Shown in pieces: positions 10,057 to 20,324 of a stretch of 64,000 nt of DNA (positions are counted from its first letter, which is position 1; every line of letters begins with the position of its first letter). The notes below the pieces were generated by a model. The model did no database searches, was not told where the DNA came from, and worked only from the letters and a program-made list of their open reading frames with translations. The stretch lies in assembly GCF_004135385.1 (NCBI RefSeq), contig NZ_CP035493.1:2108001-2172000 (forward strand), written 5' to 3'. The DNA comes from Xylanimonas protaetiae (lineage in GTDB: Bacteria > Actinomycetota > Actinomycetes > Actinomycetales > Cellulomonadaceae). The position numbers were made by a program, and so were the translations under genes.

Positions 10057-10385
10057 GAGTGCTCCCCTCGTGGGGCCGGAGCCCGCTGCGGATCGGACGT
10101 CGTCGTCCGGACGCTCGCAAGGTAGCGCCCACGCCCCGGCGGAGCCAGATCCGGTGCGGGCGCGTCGCGAGGACCACCCGCGAGACGCGAGCCAGATGTG
10201 CCGACCTGCTGGCCGCGTGGCGTTGACCGCCGGCTCGCCGGCGTTGCGTGCGGTCGGGGGCACAAGCCGTTGCCTGAGGAGATGCCGCCGCCCTATACCG
10301 AGCCTGACCTCGGCGACGTCGAGGAACGGCTCCGTGACGCCCGGTTGCTCTGCCGGCCGTATGGCCGGAAGGACGCGGGCGCCGG
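10057..10385. other. 329-bp gap with no confident gene
   Basis: No convincing CDS is seen. Bases 10094-10109 hold an inverted repeat (CGGACG-4 nt-CGTCCG) upstream of the DoxX-like gene, a possible operator. Bases 10353-10368 form CCGGCC-GTAT-GGCCGG just downstream of the mazF stop, a weak hairpin that could end the toxin transcript. A short plus-strand frame around 10280-10350 encodes an acidic stretch (PPPYTEPDLGDVEERLRDAR) that could be a gene remnant, but no start signal or family supports it. Confidence 0.4.
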
Positions 10386-10730
10386 TCAGATGCCGAGCAC
10401 GCTTCGTACTCCGTCGGCGACCTGGTCAAGCAGGGACGCGGGAAGGGAGCCGACGGGACTCTCGATCGCCGAGCGGTCGACGGTGAAGACCTGCGTCACG
10501 TTCACGACGCTGTCGCGGTCGAGCCCTGCCGTCCCGGCCGGGAGGAAGACGTTGTCCTCGAAACGGGCCAACGCCGTGTTCGAGGTGATCGCGACGACGA
10601 CAGTCGTGGCGATGCGCGAGTCGTTGTAGCGATCCGACTGCACCACGAGGGCTGGGCGGACGTACGCGGGAGCCGAGCCGCGAGGTTCGCCGAAGTCGAC
10701 CCAGACGACGTCCCCGCGTCGTCCGGTCAC
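10386..10730 (-). CDS. MazF/PemK-family endoribonuclease toxin
   Basis: The 114-aa product starts RRGDVVWVDFGEPRGSAPAY followed by VRPALVVQSD, the typical MazF N-terminus, and continues with TTVVVAITSN and a C-terminal VFTVDRSAI segment. MazF toxins cut mRNA at short sequence motifs when released from antitoxin. The GTG start at 10730 overlaps the antitoxin stop (GTGA), so the pair is translationally coupled. Length is normal and nothing appears broken. Confidence 0.9.
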   Translation of the reverse strand: MTGRRGDVVWVDFGEPRGSAPAYVRPALVVQSDRYNDSRIATTVVVAITSNTALARFEDNVFLPAGTAGLDRDSVVNVTQVFTVDRSAIESPVGSLPASLLDQVADGVRSVLGI

Positions 10731-10969
10731 CACTCCCACGCGCCCGTGTCGATGAGGGCGCGGGCACTTGCCGCCGCGGCGGCGGCCGTCTGGGCGCCGA
10801 CGAAGTCCACGGCGTCGTTGATGCGCGCGGTCTTGTCGTCGCGCTCGAGCGCGTCGGCGTACAGCGTGCCAGCCCGCTGGAAGAACTCGGAACGGTTCAT
10901 GTTGTGGGCCTTCGCGACGGCGTCGAACCGTTCGCCCAGTTCGTCGGGCAGGAAGATCGCGGGCTTCAT
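10727..10969 (-). CDS. Ribbon-helix-helix antitoxin paired with MazF
   Basis: This 80-aa protein begins MKPAIFLPDELGERFDAVAK, followed by NMNRSEFFQRA, a classic ribbon-helix-helix DNA-binding fold, then a C-terminal alanine-rich acidic tail expected to wrap the toxin. It should neutralise MazF and repress its own promoter. There is no good Shine-Dalgarno; a TATACT hexamer on the minus strand ends 6 nt before the ATG, so the transcript may be leaderless. Confidence 0.87.
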   Translation of the reverse strand: MKPAIFLPDELGERFDAVAKAHNMNRSEFFQRAGTLYADALERDDKTARINDAVDFVGAQTAAAAAASARALIDTGAWEW

Positions 10970-10973
10970 ACGA

Positions 10974-10986
10974 CGAGTATAACTCG
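10974..10986 (-). promoter_or_regulatory. Candidate promoter and operator of the toxin-antitoxin operon
   Basis: CGAGT-ATA-ACTCG is a perfect 5-bp-arm inverted repeat. On the minus strand it contains the -10-like hexamer TATACT (10981-10976), six bases before the antitoxin ATG. An RHH dimer bound here would block RNA polymerase, the usual autoregulation of such operons. Inferred from sequence symmetry and position only. Confidence 0.5.
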
Positions 10987-10989
10987 GTG

Positions 10990-11478
10990 CTACCGCCGCG
11001 TCGGGCGCAGCGCCACGAGCGGCAGCCGGTGCGGGAGCCGGTGCCGTGACTCGTCGGTGCTGCGGTAGTCGTACCGCGCGAGGCCCCGCAGCGTCCGGCG
11101 CAGCAGCGGCCGCAGGGGGCCGTACCGCTGCTCGTAGGCCCGGAGCACGTCGACGGCCTCGCGGTCGTCGACCTCCCGCCAGGCCGCCGCGCGCGGCCCG
11201 CGCCCGAAGCTGACCCAGGCGGGCCCGCCCGCGCGCAGGTTGCGCAGCCAGTCGGCGTGCGTCCCGAACCCGGCGACGACCACGGCCTCGCCCGTGCGGG
11301 TGTCGTACCCGAGCACCTCGAGCACGACGCGGTGCCGCGCCCCGGTTCGGCGGCCCGTGTGCACGAGCTGGAGGAATCGGTGCCCGAGCAGGCGGCCGAG
11401 TCCGCGGTCGTAGACGACGTTGGGCGCCGCGAACGCGCGCCGCACCCACGGGGCGAGGGCCGTCGCAGGGCTGGCCAT
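10990..11478 (-). CDS. Deazaflavin (F420)-dependent nitroreductase family protein
   Basis: The 162-aa product contains the family pattern HTGRRTGARHRVVLEVLGYD, then VVVAGFGTHADWLRNLRAGG and PAWVSFG, characteristic of the Ddn/DUF385-type split beta-barrel proteins that use F420 or related cofactors to reduce quinones or nitro compounds. The start MASPATAL at 11478 is preceded by TACCGT six nt upstream. It is divergent from the DUF952-Nudix gene with only 33 bp between starts. Substrate unknown. Confidence 0.8.
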   Translation of the reverse strand: MASPATALAPWVRRAFAAPNVVYDRGLGRLLGHRFLQLVHTGRRTGARHRVVLEVLGYDTRTGEAVVVAGFGTHADWLRNLRAGGPAWVSFGRGPRAAAWREVDDREAVDVLRAYEQRYGPLRPLLRRTLRGLARYDYRSTDESRHRLPHRLPLVALRPTRR

Positions 11479-11511
11479 CCCTCGACGGTACAACGCGGCA
11501 GACTCACCCCC

Positions 11512-12351
11512 ATGCCCGCGCTCTGGCACCTCGCCCGCACGTCCGACTGGGAGAAGGCCGCCGCCGACGGCCACTACGCGATGTCCACCCGGGGCCGCAC
11601 GGTCGACGAGGTCGGCTTCGTGCACGCGAGCTTCGACCTCGAGCAGGTCGGCCGGGTCGCCGCGGCCGTGTACGCCGACGTCGTCGAGCCGCTGACGCTG
11701 CTCGCGGTCGACCCGGACGTCCTCGCAGACGCCGGGATCGAGGTGCGCGCCGAGGTCGGCGACGCCGCCGACCCTGCGCAGGAGCGGTACCCGCACCTGT
11801 ACGGCGGACGGGTCCCGGCGGCCGCCGTCGTCGCCGCGCTGCCCGCGCGGATGGCGGGAGGGCAGCTGCAGGTCGACGAGCCGGCCGACGTGCTGCGCGC
11901 CGCGATGGACGTGCGCGAGGCCGCGTACGGCCTGGTCGCCGACGACGCCGGCCGCACGCTGCTCGCACGCCTGACGGGCGGCCCCGACGACGGGCTGTGG
12001 ACGCTCCCGGGAGGCGGTCTCGAGGGCGACGAGACGCCGGAGGAGGCGGTGGTCCGCGAGGTGCGGGAGGAGACCGGTCTCGACGTCGAGCGGGACGGCA
12101 AGGTGGGCGTCGACGTCATCGTCATCACCGCGCGTGAGCGGGTCTCGCGGGGCGTCGGGCCGATCGCGGGCGTCCGTCATCTGTACCGAGCGCGCGTCAC
12201 GGGCGGCGCACTGCGACCGGAGGCCGACGGCTCGACGGACCTCGCCGCGTGGCACGCGCCCGAGGAGGTCGAGCGCCTGTGCTGCGTCGAGCTCGTCGAC
12301 GTCGGCCTCCGGCTGCTGGCGCGGACCGCCCCGTCGCGCCCGGGGGCGTGA
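11512..12351 (+). CDS. DUF952-Nudix hydrolase fusion protein
   Basis: This 279-aa protein joins two domains. Residues 1-115 match DUF952 (LWHLARTSDWEKA; GFVHAS, where the family usually has GF[IV]HCS; the pattern ends ERYPHLYGG). Residues about 135-275 are a Nudix hydrolase with the metal-binding box GGGLEGDETPEEAVVREVRE followed by ETGLD (residues about 167-191). Nudix enzymes cleave nucleoside-diphosphate-linked compounds; DUF952 has no settled function. The single uninterrupted frame supports a real fusion. It converges on aceB with 15 bp between the stops. Confidence 0.83.
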   Translation: MPALWHLARTSDWEKAAADGHYAMSTRGRTVDEVGFVHASFDLEQVGRVAAAVYADVVEPLTLLAVDPDVLADAGIEVRAEVGDAADPAQERYPHLYGGRVPAAAVVAALPARMAGGQLQVDEPADVLRAAMDVREAAYGLVADDAGRTLLARLTGGPDDGLWTLPGGGLEGDETPEEAVVREVREETGLDVERDGKVGVDVIVITARERVSRGVGPIAGVRHLYRARVTGGALRPEADGSTDLAAWHAPEEVERLCCVELVDVGLRLLARTAPSRPGA

Positions 12352-12366
12352 CGGGGCGGTCCCTGG

Positions 12367-14025
<1,659 letters not shown>

Positions 14026-14048
14026 GGCAGTGCCTCCTTGGGTAGGAC

Positions 14049-15374
<1,326 letters not shown>

Positions 15375-15498
15375 GGGGTGCTCCTCGGGTCGTCTCGTCG
15401 GGTCGGGTCCCGGACGACCGATCGTGAGACCGAGTCGCACCGGATGCGTGTCCCCGACGTTCCTCCTCGCACGGCCCCAGGCGCCAGTGTGCCCGGGG

Positions 15499-15520
15499 GA
15501 GAAGTTCCGCCGTTCTTCTC
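15499..15520. promoter_or_regulatory. Dyad-symmetric candidate operator between aceA and ramB
   Basis: GAGAAG (15499-15504) and CTTCTC (15515-15520) are inverted arms separated by 10 nt, in the 181-bp divergent promoter region of aceA and the RamB-like gene. The site is 125 bp from the aceA start and 36 bp from the regulator start. It could bind the RamB-like regulator. It does not match the published corynebacterial RamB box, so this is inference. Confidence 0.35.
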
Positions 15521-15555
15521 CTTGAGCGAAAGGGCCTCACCTGTCACCCTGAGTC

Positions 15556-17052
15556 ATGGTTATCTCGACGTCGAGAGATCTCGACCGGCGGCCCCCGGGC
15601 CCCTCCCTGCCGCTCGCCGACGAGCCCGACGCGCTCACCATCGGCCGCCGGATCCGGTACCTGCGCACGCAGCGCGGCATGACCCTCGAGGCGCTCGCAG
15701 CAGCCATCGACAAGGCTCCGTCGCAGGTCTCGATGCTGGAGAACGGCAGGCGCGAGCCCACGATCGCCCGCCTCCAGGCGGTCGCGCGGGCGCTCGACGC
15801 CGGTGTCGAGGACCTGCTCGACCCCCGGCCGCCGTCGCGCCGCGATGCCCTCGAGCTGGAGCTGGAACGCACCCAGCGCGGCCCCCTCTTCGACGCGCTC
15901 GGGGTCAAGCCCGTGCGGGTGGGACGCAGTCTCCCCACCGACGCGATCGAGGCGATCCTCGCGCTGCGCCAGGAGCTCGAGCGGCTGCACTCGGAGCGCG
16001 CGCTCACGCCCGAGGAGGCCCGTCGCGCCAACACCGAGCTGCGGCACGACATGCGCGCGCACGACAACTGGTTCCCCGACCTCGAGGTGGTCGCCCGGCG
16101 GCTGCTCGACGGCGTCGGGCACCGCGGCGGGCCGCTGCCGCAGCGACAGGCCTCCGACCTCGCGGCCCACCTGGGCTTCGAGATCCACCACGTGCCGGAT
16201 CTGCCGCACTCGACGCGCTCCGTCATCGACCGGCGCCACCACCGCGTCTACCTGCCCAGCAACGGCATCCGCGGGCGCTCGGACGCCCGCTCGGCGCTGC
16301 TCCAGGCGCTCGCCTCGCACGTGCTCGACCATGCCGAGCCGCGCGACTACCCCGAGCTGCTGCGTCAGCGTGTCGAGGCGAACTACCTGTGCGCCGCGCT
16401 GCTGCTGCCCGAGCGCGACGCCGTGCGCCACCTGCGGGCCGCCAAGGAGCAGCGGGCCATCTCCATCGAGGACCTGCGCGACGCCTTCGCCGTCTCCTAC
16501 GAGACCGCCGCCCACCGCTTCACGAACCTCGCGACGAAGCACCTGGGCATCGGGGTGCACTTCATGAAGGTCCACGAGTCCGGGGTGATCCACAAGGCCT
16601 ACGAGAACGACGGCGTGCGGTTTCCCACGGACGCGCTCGGCACGGTCGAGGGCCAGTACGTGTGCAAGCACTGGACGGCCCGCGTGGTGTTCGGCGTGCC
16701 CGACCGGCTCGCCCCGTACTACCAGTACACCGACACCGCGACGGGCACGTACTGGTGCACGTCGCGCGTGAGCGACACCCCGGACGGGCTCTTCTCGGTG
16801 TCCGTCGGGGTGCCGTACGCGCAGGTCAAGTGGTTCCTCGGGCGCGAGACGACGGCCCGCGCCACCTCGCGGTGCCCGGACGAGTCCTGCTGCCGGCTGC
16901 CTCCCGCGCCGCTCGCGCAGCGGTGGGCCGGGCAGGCCTTCCCCAGCGCCCGCCCGCACGCCTCGATGCTCGCCGCGCTGCCCCAGGGCGCGATGCCGGG
17001 CGTGGACCAGACGGAGGTCTACGAGTTCCTGGACCGCCACGCCCCGGCGTGA
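15556..17052 (+). CDS. ramB: RamB/ScfR-family regulator of acetate and short-chain fatty acid metabolism
   Basis: The 498-aa protein has an N-terminal XRE-type helix-turn-helix (IGRRIRYLRTQRGMTLEALA, then APSQVSMLENGRREPTI), a middle IrrE/ImmA-like peptidase-type domain without an intact zinc HExxH, and the long C-terminal ScfR region with paired cysteines. RamB represses aceA/aceB in corynebacteria and related proteins control icl1 in mycobacteria. Here it is divergent from aceA, which supports the same role. The ATG at 15556 lacks a clear Shine-Dalgarno. Confidence 0.87.
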   Translation: MVISTSRDLDRRPPGPSLPLADEPDALTIGRRIRYLRTQRGMTLEALAAAIDKAPSQVSMLENGRREPTIARLQAVARALDAGVEDLLDPRPPSRRDALELELERTQRGPLFDALGVKPVRVGRSLPTDAIEAILALRQELERLHSERALTPEEARRANTELRHDMRAHDNWFPDLEVVARRLLDGVGHRGGPLPQRQASDLAAHLGFEIHHVPDLPHSTRSVIDRRHHRVYLPSNGIRGRSDARSALLQALASHVLDHAEPRDYPELLRQRVEANYLCAALLLPERDAVRHLRAAKEQRAISIEDLRDAFAVSYETAAHRFTNLATKHLGIGVHFMKVHESGVIHKAYENDGVRFPTDALGTVEGQYVCKHWTARVVFGVPDRLAPYYQYTDTATGTYWCTSRVSDTPDGLFSVSVGVPYAQVKWFLGRETTARATSRCPDESCCRLPPAPLAQRWAGQAFPSARPHASMLAALPQGAMPGVDQTEVYEFLDRHAPA

Positions 17053-17080
17053 CCACGACCGTCCGTCGACGAGGCGAGCG

Positions 17081-18133
17081 TCAGGCGTGGGCGTCGGGAG
17101 AGCGGCGGTACCGGGAAGCCTTGTACTCCTCCACGGCAACCCGTGACGACCGGTACCTGCCGTCCGGCCCGATCACTGCCTCGAGGCGACCCCGGGTGGC
17201 GGCTTGGCGAAGCGCCACGAGGCTGAGTCCCGTGTCCGTCAGCGCCTCGAGCGGGACGTACTTGGCGGGGCCGGCGATGTTCGGGATCAGCCGGTGCAGG
17301 GAGTCGACGACGCAGCGCGCGATGATCTCGGCGAGCGGGCCGAAGTCGCCGTTGTCTGCCCGGTCGAGCGCCGTGAGGTACCGCTTGCGCTGATCCTTCA
17401 TGATGACGGCCGGAGGCCACCCGAGGCGCACGAGCAGCAGGTTGAGCACGAGCCTGCCGGTGCGGCCGTTCCCGTCGATGAACGGGTGGATCCACTCGAA
17501 CCGGCGGTGCAGTGCGGCGAGCGCCTCAGGAACCTGTGAGACCGGCATCAGCCCTGCGCGGACGCGGGCACCCACGGCGTTGGCCTCGTCGACCCATGCC
17601 GATAGCTCCGATGCCACCAAGGGGTGGGTGGGCGGCTGCATCCCCCCGCCGAAGGGCATGATCTCGTGCTGGCGGAAGGATCCGGGACCCTCCGCGGAGG
17701 TCGCGTCGGGGTGCGGCGCCACCTGCCAGACCTTCTCCATGGCCGTGGCATGGATGCGGCGCACCTCCGTGACGGCGACCAGGCCGTCGTGGGTCCACGC
17801 GTCAGGCTGGACGGCCTGACGATAGACCCAGGTCGCGGCGTCGCCGTATCCGAGGACCTCCAGGTAGTCCTTGATCTCCTTGGCGCCGACAGCCCGGCCC
17901 TCCTGGAGCAGCTTCTCGACCTCGCGCAGCACGAGGGTGTTGCCTTCGATCGCCGTGGAGTGATGTGCCTCGAGCGCCCAGAGGTCGTCCCAGAGCTTCT
18001 TCGCCTCGTGCGGCTTGGGGAGGCCCCCGTAGTTCGCCAGCTCGTCGATGGCGTCGGCGAAGCGCCGGTAGACCGCGTCGCGTGACGGGCGTCCACGGCC
18101 GGGCCGGCTCGGGAGGAAAGTTGTCACAGCCAT
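17081..18133 (-). CDS. Fic/DOC-family protein with N-terminal autoinhibition motif and C-terminal winged helix
   Basis: Fic enzymes transfer AMP (or related groups) to target hydroxyls. This 350-aa protein carries the catalytic motif HPFIDGNGRTGR (His216) and, near the N-terminus, the inhibitory helix STAIEGN (Glu63), so it belongs to the class with N-terminal autoinhibition. The C-terminal 70 residues resemble a winged helix. GGAGG lies only 2 nt before ATG 18133 but 8 nt before an in-frame GTG at 18127, so the true start may be 18127. It is a lone gene, convergent with ramB, target unknown. Confidence 0.88.
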   Translation of the reverse strand: MAVTTFLPSRPGRGRPSRDAVYRRFADAIDELANYGGLPKPHEAKKLWDDLWALEAHHSTAIEGNTLVLREVEKLLQEGRAVGAKEIKDYLEVLGYGDAATWVYRQAVQPDAWTHDGLVAVTEVRRIHATAMEKVWQVAPHPDATSAEGPGSFRQHEIMPFGGGMQPPTHPLVASELSAWVDEANAVGARVRAGLMPVSQVPEALAALHRRFEWIHPFIDGNGRTGRLVLNLLLVRLGWPPAVIMKDQRKRYLTALDRADNGDFGPLAEIIARCVVDSLHRLIPNIAGPAKYVPLEALTDTGLSLVALRQAATRGRLEAVIGPDGRYRSSRVAVEEYKASRYRRSPDAHA

Positions 18134-18312
18134 GGCCTCCAAATGAATCAACGACACTCTAGTGGCTCGGCGTCGGCAGTGCCAGGGCGGTTCTGGCCCT
18201 GGTTGTTCCTGTAGCCCGGCGTTCCACGCCCGCGCACATGGAGTCGTCGTGAGATCCAGGTAATTGACCAACGACAACAAGCCGGCGACCGGTCTCGCCT
18301 GCCTCCGGATCG

Positions 18313-19557
18313 TCACCCGATGCGGTCCGTGGCCCCGTCGGCGATCCCGTCGCGGTTCATGTCGTCGCCGCGCGCCTGCCGCGCGTCCCAGCGCAGGCAG
18401 GCCGCCCCCAGCACGGCGGCGGCCGCCGACCCCAGCAGGATCGCGACCTTGGCCCCCTCGGTGCGCGACGACGTCGGCCCGTACGACAGCTCGGACACGA
18501 GCAGCGCGACCGTGAACCCGATGCCCGCGAGCAGCCCGACGGGCAGCAGGTCGCGCACGCCGATGCCCGGTGCGAGCCGCAGCGGCGTCAACCGCGTGAC
18601 GAGGGCGGCCGTGCCGAGCACGCCGACGAGCTTGCCCGCCATGAGCCCGACGACGACGGCGAGCACCACGGGCTGGCCGACGACGGAGCCGGCGCCGCCG
18701 CCGTCGACCAGGTTGACACCGGCCGCGAACAGCGCGAACAGCGGCAGCGCGACGCCCTGCGACCACGGCGTGACGGCATGCGCCCAGCGCTGGGCGCGGT
18801 CCAGGGTCTCGCCGTGCACGGGGCGCGCCGGGACGGTGAGCCCGAGCAGCACGCCGGCGACGGTCGCGTGCACGCCCGAGGCGTGCAGGAGCGCCCACGC
18901 CGTCACGGCGAGCGGCGCGAGCAGCCACCACCGCGGCCTGCGCGAGCGCAGGTGGACCCCCGCGACGGCGACCGCGGCCAGCGCCCCGAGCAGCGGCCAG
19001 GCGCGCAGCCCGTCGCCGTAGAAGAGCGCGATGACGACGATCGCGAGGAGGTCGTCGACGACGGCGAGCGTGAGCAGGAAGGTGCGGATCGCCGTCGGGA
19101 GCCCCTTGCCGAACACGGCCAGCACGGCGAGCGCGAACGCGATGTCCGTCGCGGTGGGGATGGCCCAGCCGCCAAGGCCGCCGCGGTCGTCGGCCACCAC
19201 CTCGACGACGACGAACGCGACCGCGGGCATCGCCATCCCGCCGACCGCCGCGAGCATCGGCACCCCGGCCTCGCGCGGGTTGCGCAGCGACCCGGCGACG
19301 AGCTCGTGCTTGAGCTCGAGCCCGACGGCGAGGAAGAAGACGGCCAGCAGCCCGTCGGCGGCCCACTGCGCGACGGTGAGGTCGAGGTGCAGGGCGCGGG
19401 GGCCGATCTCGGCCGCCGCCACGGCCTCGTAGGCGCCGCGCCAGGGCGAGTTGGCCAGGAGCAGGCCGAGCAGGGCGGCGCCCAGGAGCAGGACGCCGCC
19501 GGAGACGTCGCGGGCGGCCCAGGCGCTCAGGCGCGCGAGGGGGGAGGGGCTGGTCAT
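18313..19557 (-). CDS. nhaA: NhaA-type Na+/H+ antiporter
   Basis: NhaA exchanges internal Na+ for external H+ for pH and salt homeostasis. The 414-aa protein has about 11-12 hydrophobic helices and the conserved stretches FFLAVGLELKHELV, GWAIPTATDIAFALAVLA and LAVVDDLLAIVVIALFY with the paired aspartates of the ion site. The start MTSPSPL at 19557 is preferred over an upstream ATG at 19608, because the extra residues are not membrane-like. The C-terminus (RGDDMNRDGIADGATDRIG) is hydrophilic. Confidence 0.94.
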   Translation of the reverse strand: MTSPSPLARLSAWAARDVSGGVLLLGAALLGLLLANSPWRGAYEAVAAAEIGPRALHLDLTVAQWAADGLLAVFFLAVGLELKHELVAGSLRNPREAGVPMLAAVGGMAMPAVAFVVVEVVADDRGGLGGWAIPTATDIAFALAVLAVFGKGLPTAIRTFLLTLAVVDDLLAIVVIALFYGDGLRAWPLLGALAAVAVAGVHLRSRRPRWWLLAPLAVTAWALLHASGVHATVAGVLLGLTVPARPVHGETLDRAQRWAHAVTPWSQGVALPLFALFAAGVNLVDGGGAGSVVGQPVVLAVVVGLMAGKLVGVLGTAALVTRLTPLRLAPGIGVRDLLPVGLLAGIGFTVALLVSELSYGPTSSRTEGAKVAILLGSAAAAVLGAACLRWDARQARGDDMNRDGIADGATDRIG

Positions 19558-19648
19558 CGGGGCGGCTCCAGGGGTCGGCTCGGACGCCGGCGCTCCCGCC
19601 GGCACCACCGACCAGACTTCCCGGCTCGCCGTCGTCCAGGGTACCGGC

Positions 19649-20068
19649 TCAGGCCGTCGCGGCCTTGACCAGCGACAGCAGCGCCTGCGCGTACGCCTCC
19701 GCGGCGTGGTCGCCGTCGAAGACCTGCTCGGGGCGTCCCGGCACCTCGACGAGCACCTGGTACAGGCCCGTCGTCGAGCGGGCCAGGCTGCGGAACGCCC
19801 CGCCGAGCAGCTCGCGCAGCTGGTCCTCGCGGGGCAGCCACAGGGCGTCCTCGAGGGCGACCGAGTCGAGCGCCCACTCGGTGGTGCCGTTGAAGCCGAG
19901 GATCGTCCCGGTCGGGTGGTCGTGCCGCTCGACCACCATGTCGCTGACGGTGAAGACGTCGTCGTCGTCCGAGTCCGAACGGACCACGAACCGGTCGCCC
20001 GGCTCGGGCCGCCACTCCAGCCCGGCGTCGTGCAGCTGCTGCGCTGCGTCCCTCGAGATACCGCTCAT
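19649..20068 (-). CDS. Conserved hypothetical protein, about 139 aa
   Basis: I do not recognise a functional domain. The protein is acidic, begins MSGISRDAAQQLHDAGLEW and has a run of aspartates (SDSDDDDVF) near residue 33, then a compact alpha/beta-looking C-terminal half ending in an Ala-rich helix. No signal peptide or membrane helix is seen. Codon use and base composition match the neighbours, so it is a real gene. It lies between nhaA and phoH on the minus strand, with 91 bp to nhaA. Confidence 0.6.
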   Translation of the reverse strand: MSGISRDAAQQLHDAGLEWRPEPGDRFVVRSDSDDDDVFTVSDMVVERHDHPTGTILGFNGTTEWALDSVALEDALWLPREDQLRELLGGAFRSLARSTTGLYQVLVEVPGRPEQVFDGDHAAEAYAQALLSLVKAATA

Positions 20069-20170
20069 AGGTCACCATGCTGCACCGCGAGTGAACATCC
20101 CATGACATCTGCGCGACACGCCCGCGTTCGGACGTCGTCGGTGCGTGACTCCTTCGTACGTTGGGGGTAG

Positions 20171-20268
20171 CGGACGGCACCCAGCCGTCCTCCGGGAGGC
20201 CAGCCCATGGCGAGGATCGCATCGCGTCGGAGGGCCGGCACCGGCCTTCCGGGACGACGTCGTCCCGG
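20171..20268 (+). promoter_or_regulatory. Structured 5' leader upstream of the PIN-PhoH gene
   Basis: The 256-bp region before phoH contains several potential stem-loops: GGACGGC-5 nt-GCCGTCC (20172-20190), AGGGCCGG-CA-CCGGCCTT (one G-T pair, around 20231-20248), and a perfect 20-bp palindrome (20249-20268, arms ccgggacgac/gtcgtcccgg). Such density suggests a folded leader RNA, but I could not match it to a known riboswitch consensus. Confidence 0.35.
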
Positions 20269-20324
20269 CGGCTGGTCGCCTGCCCCGCCTACCGAGTGCG
20301 CTGCCGCGCCGAAGGGGGTACCCC

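Noticed and set aside
18142-18278. Two similar sites (TGAATCAACGACAC and TGACCAACGACAAC) in the gap between fic and nhaA
   Set aside because: Similarity rests on about eight shared bases with an offset; too weak to call an operator repeat.
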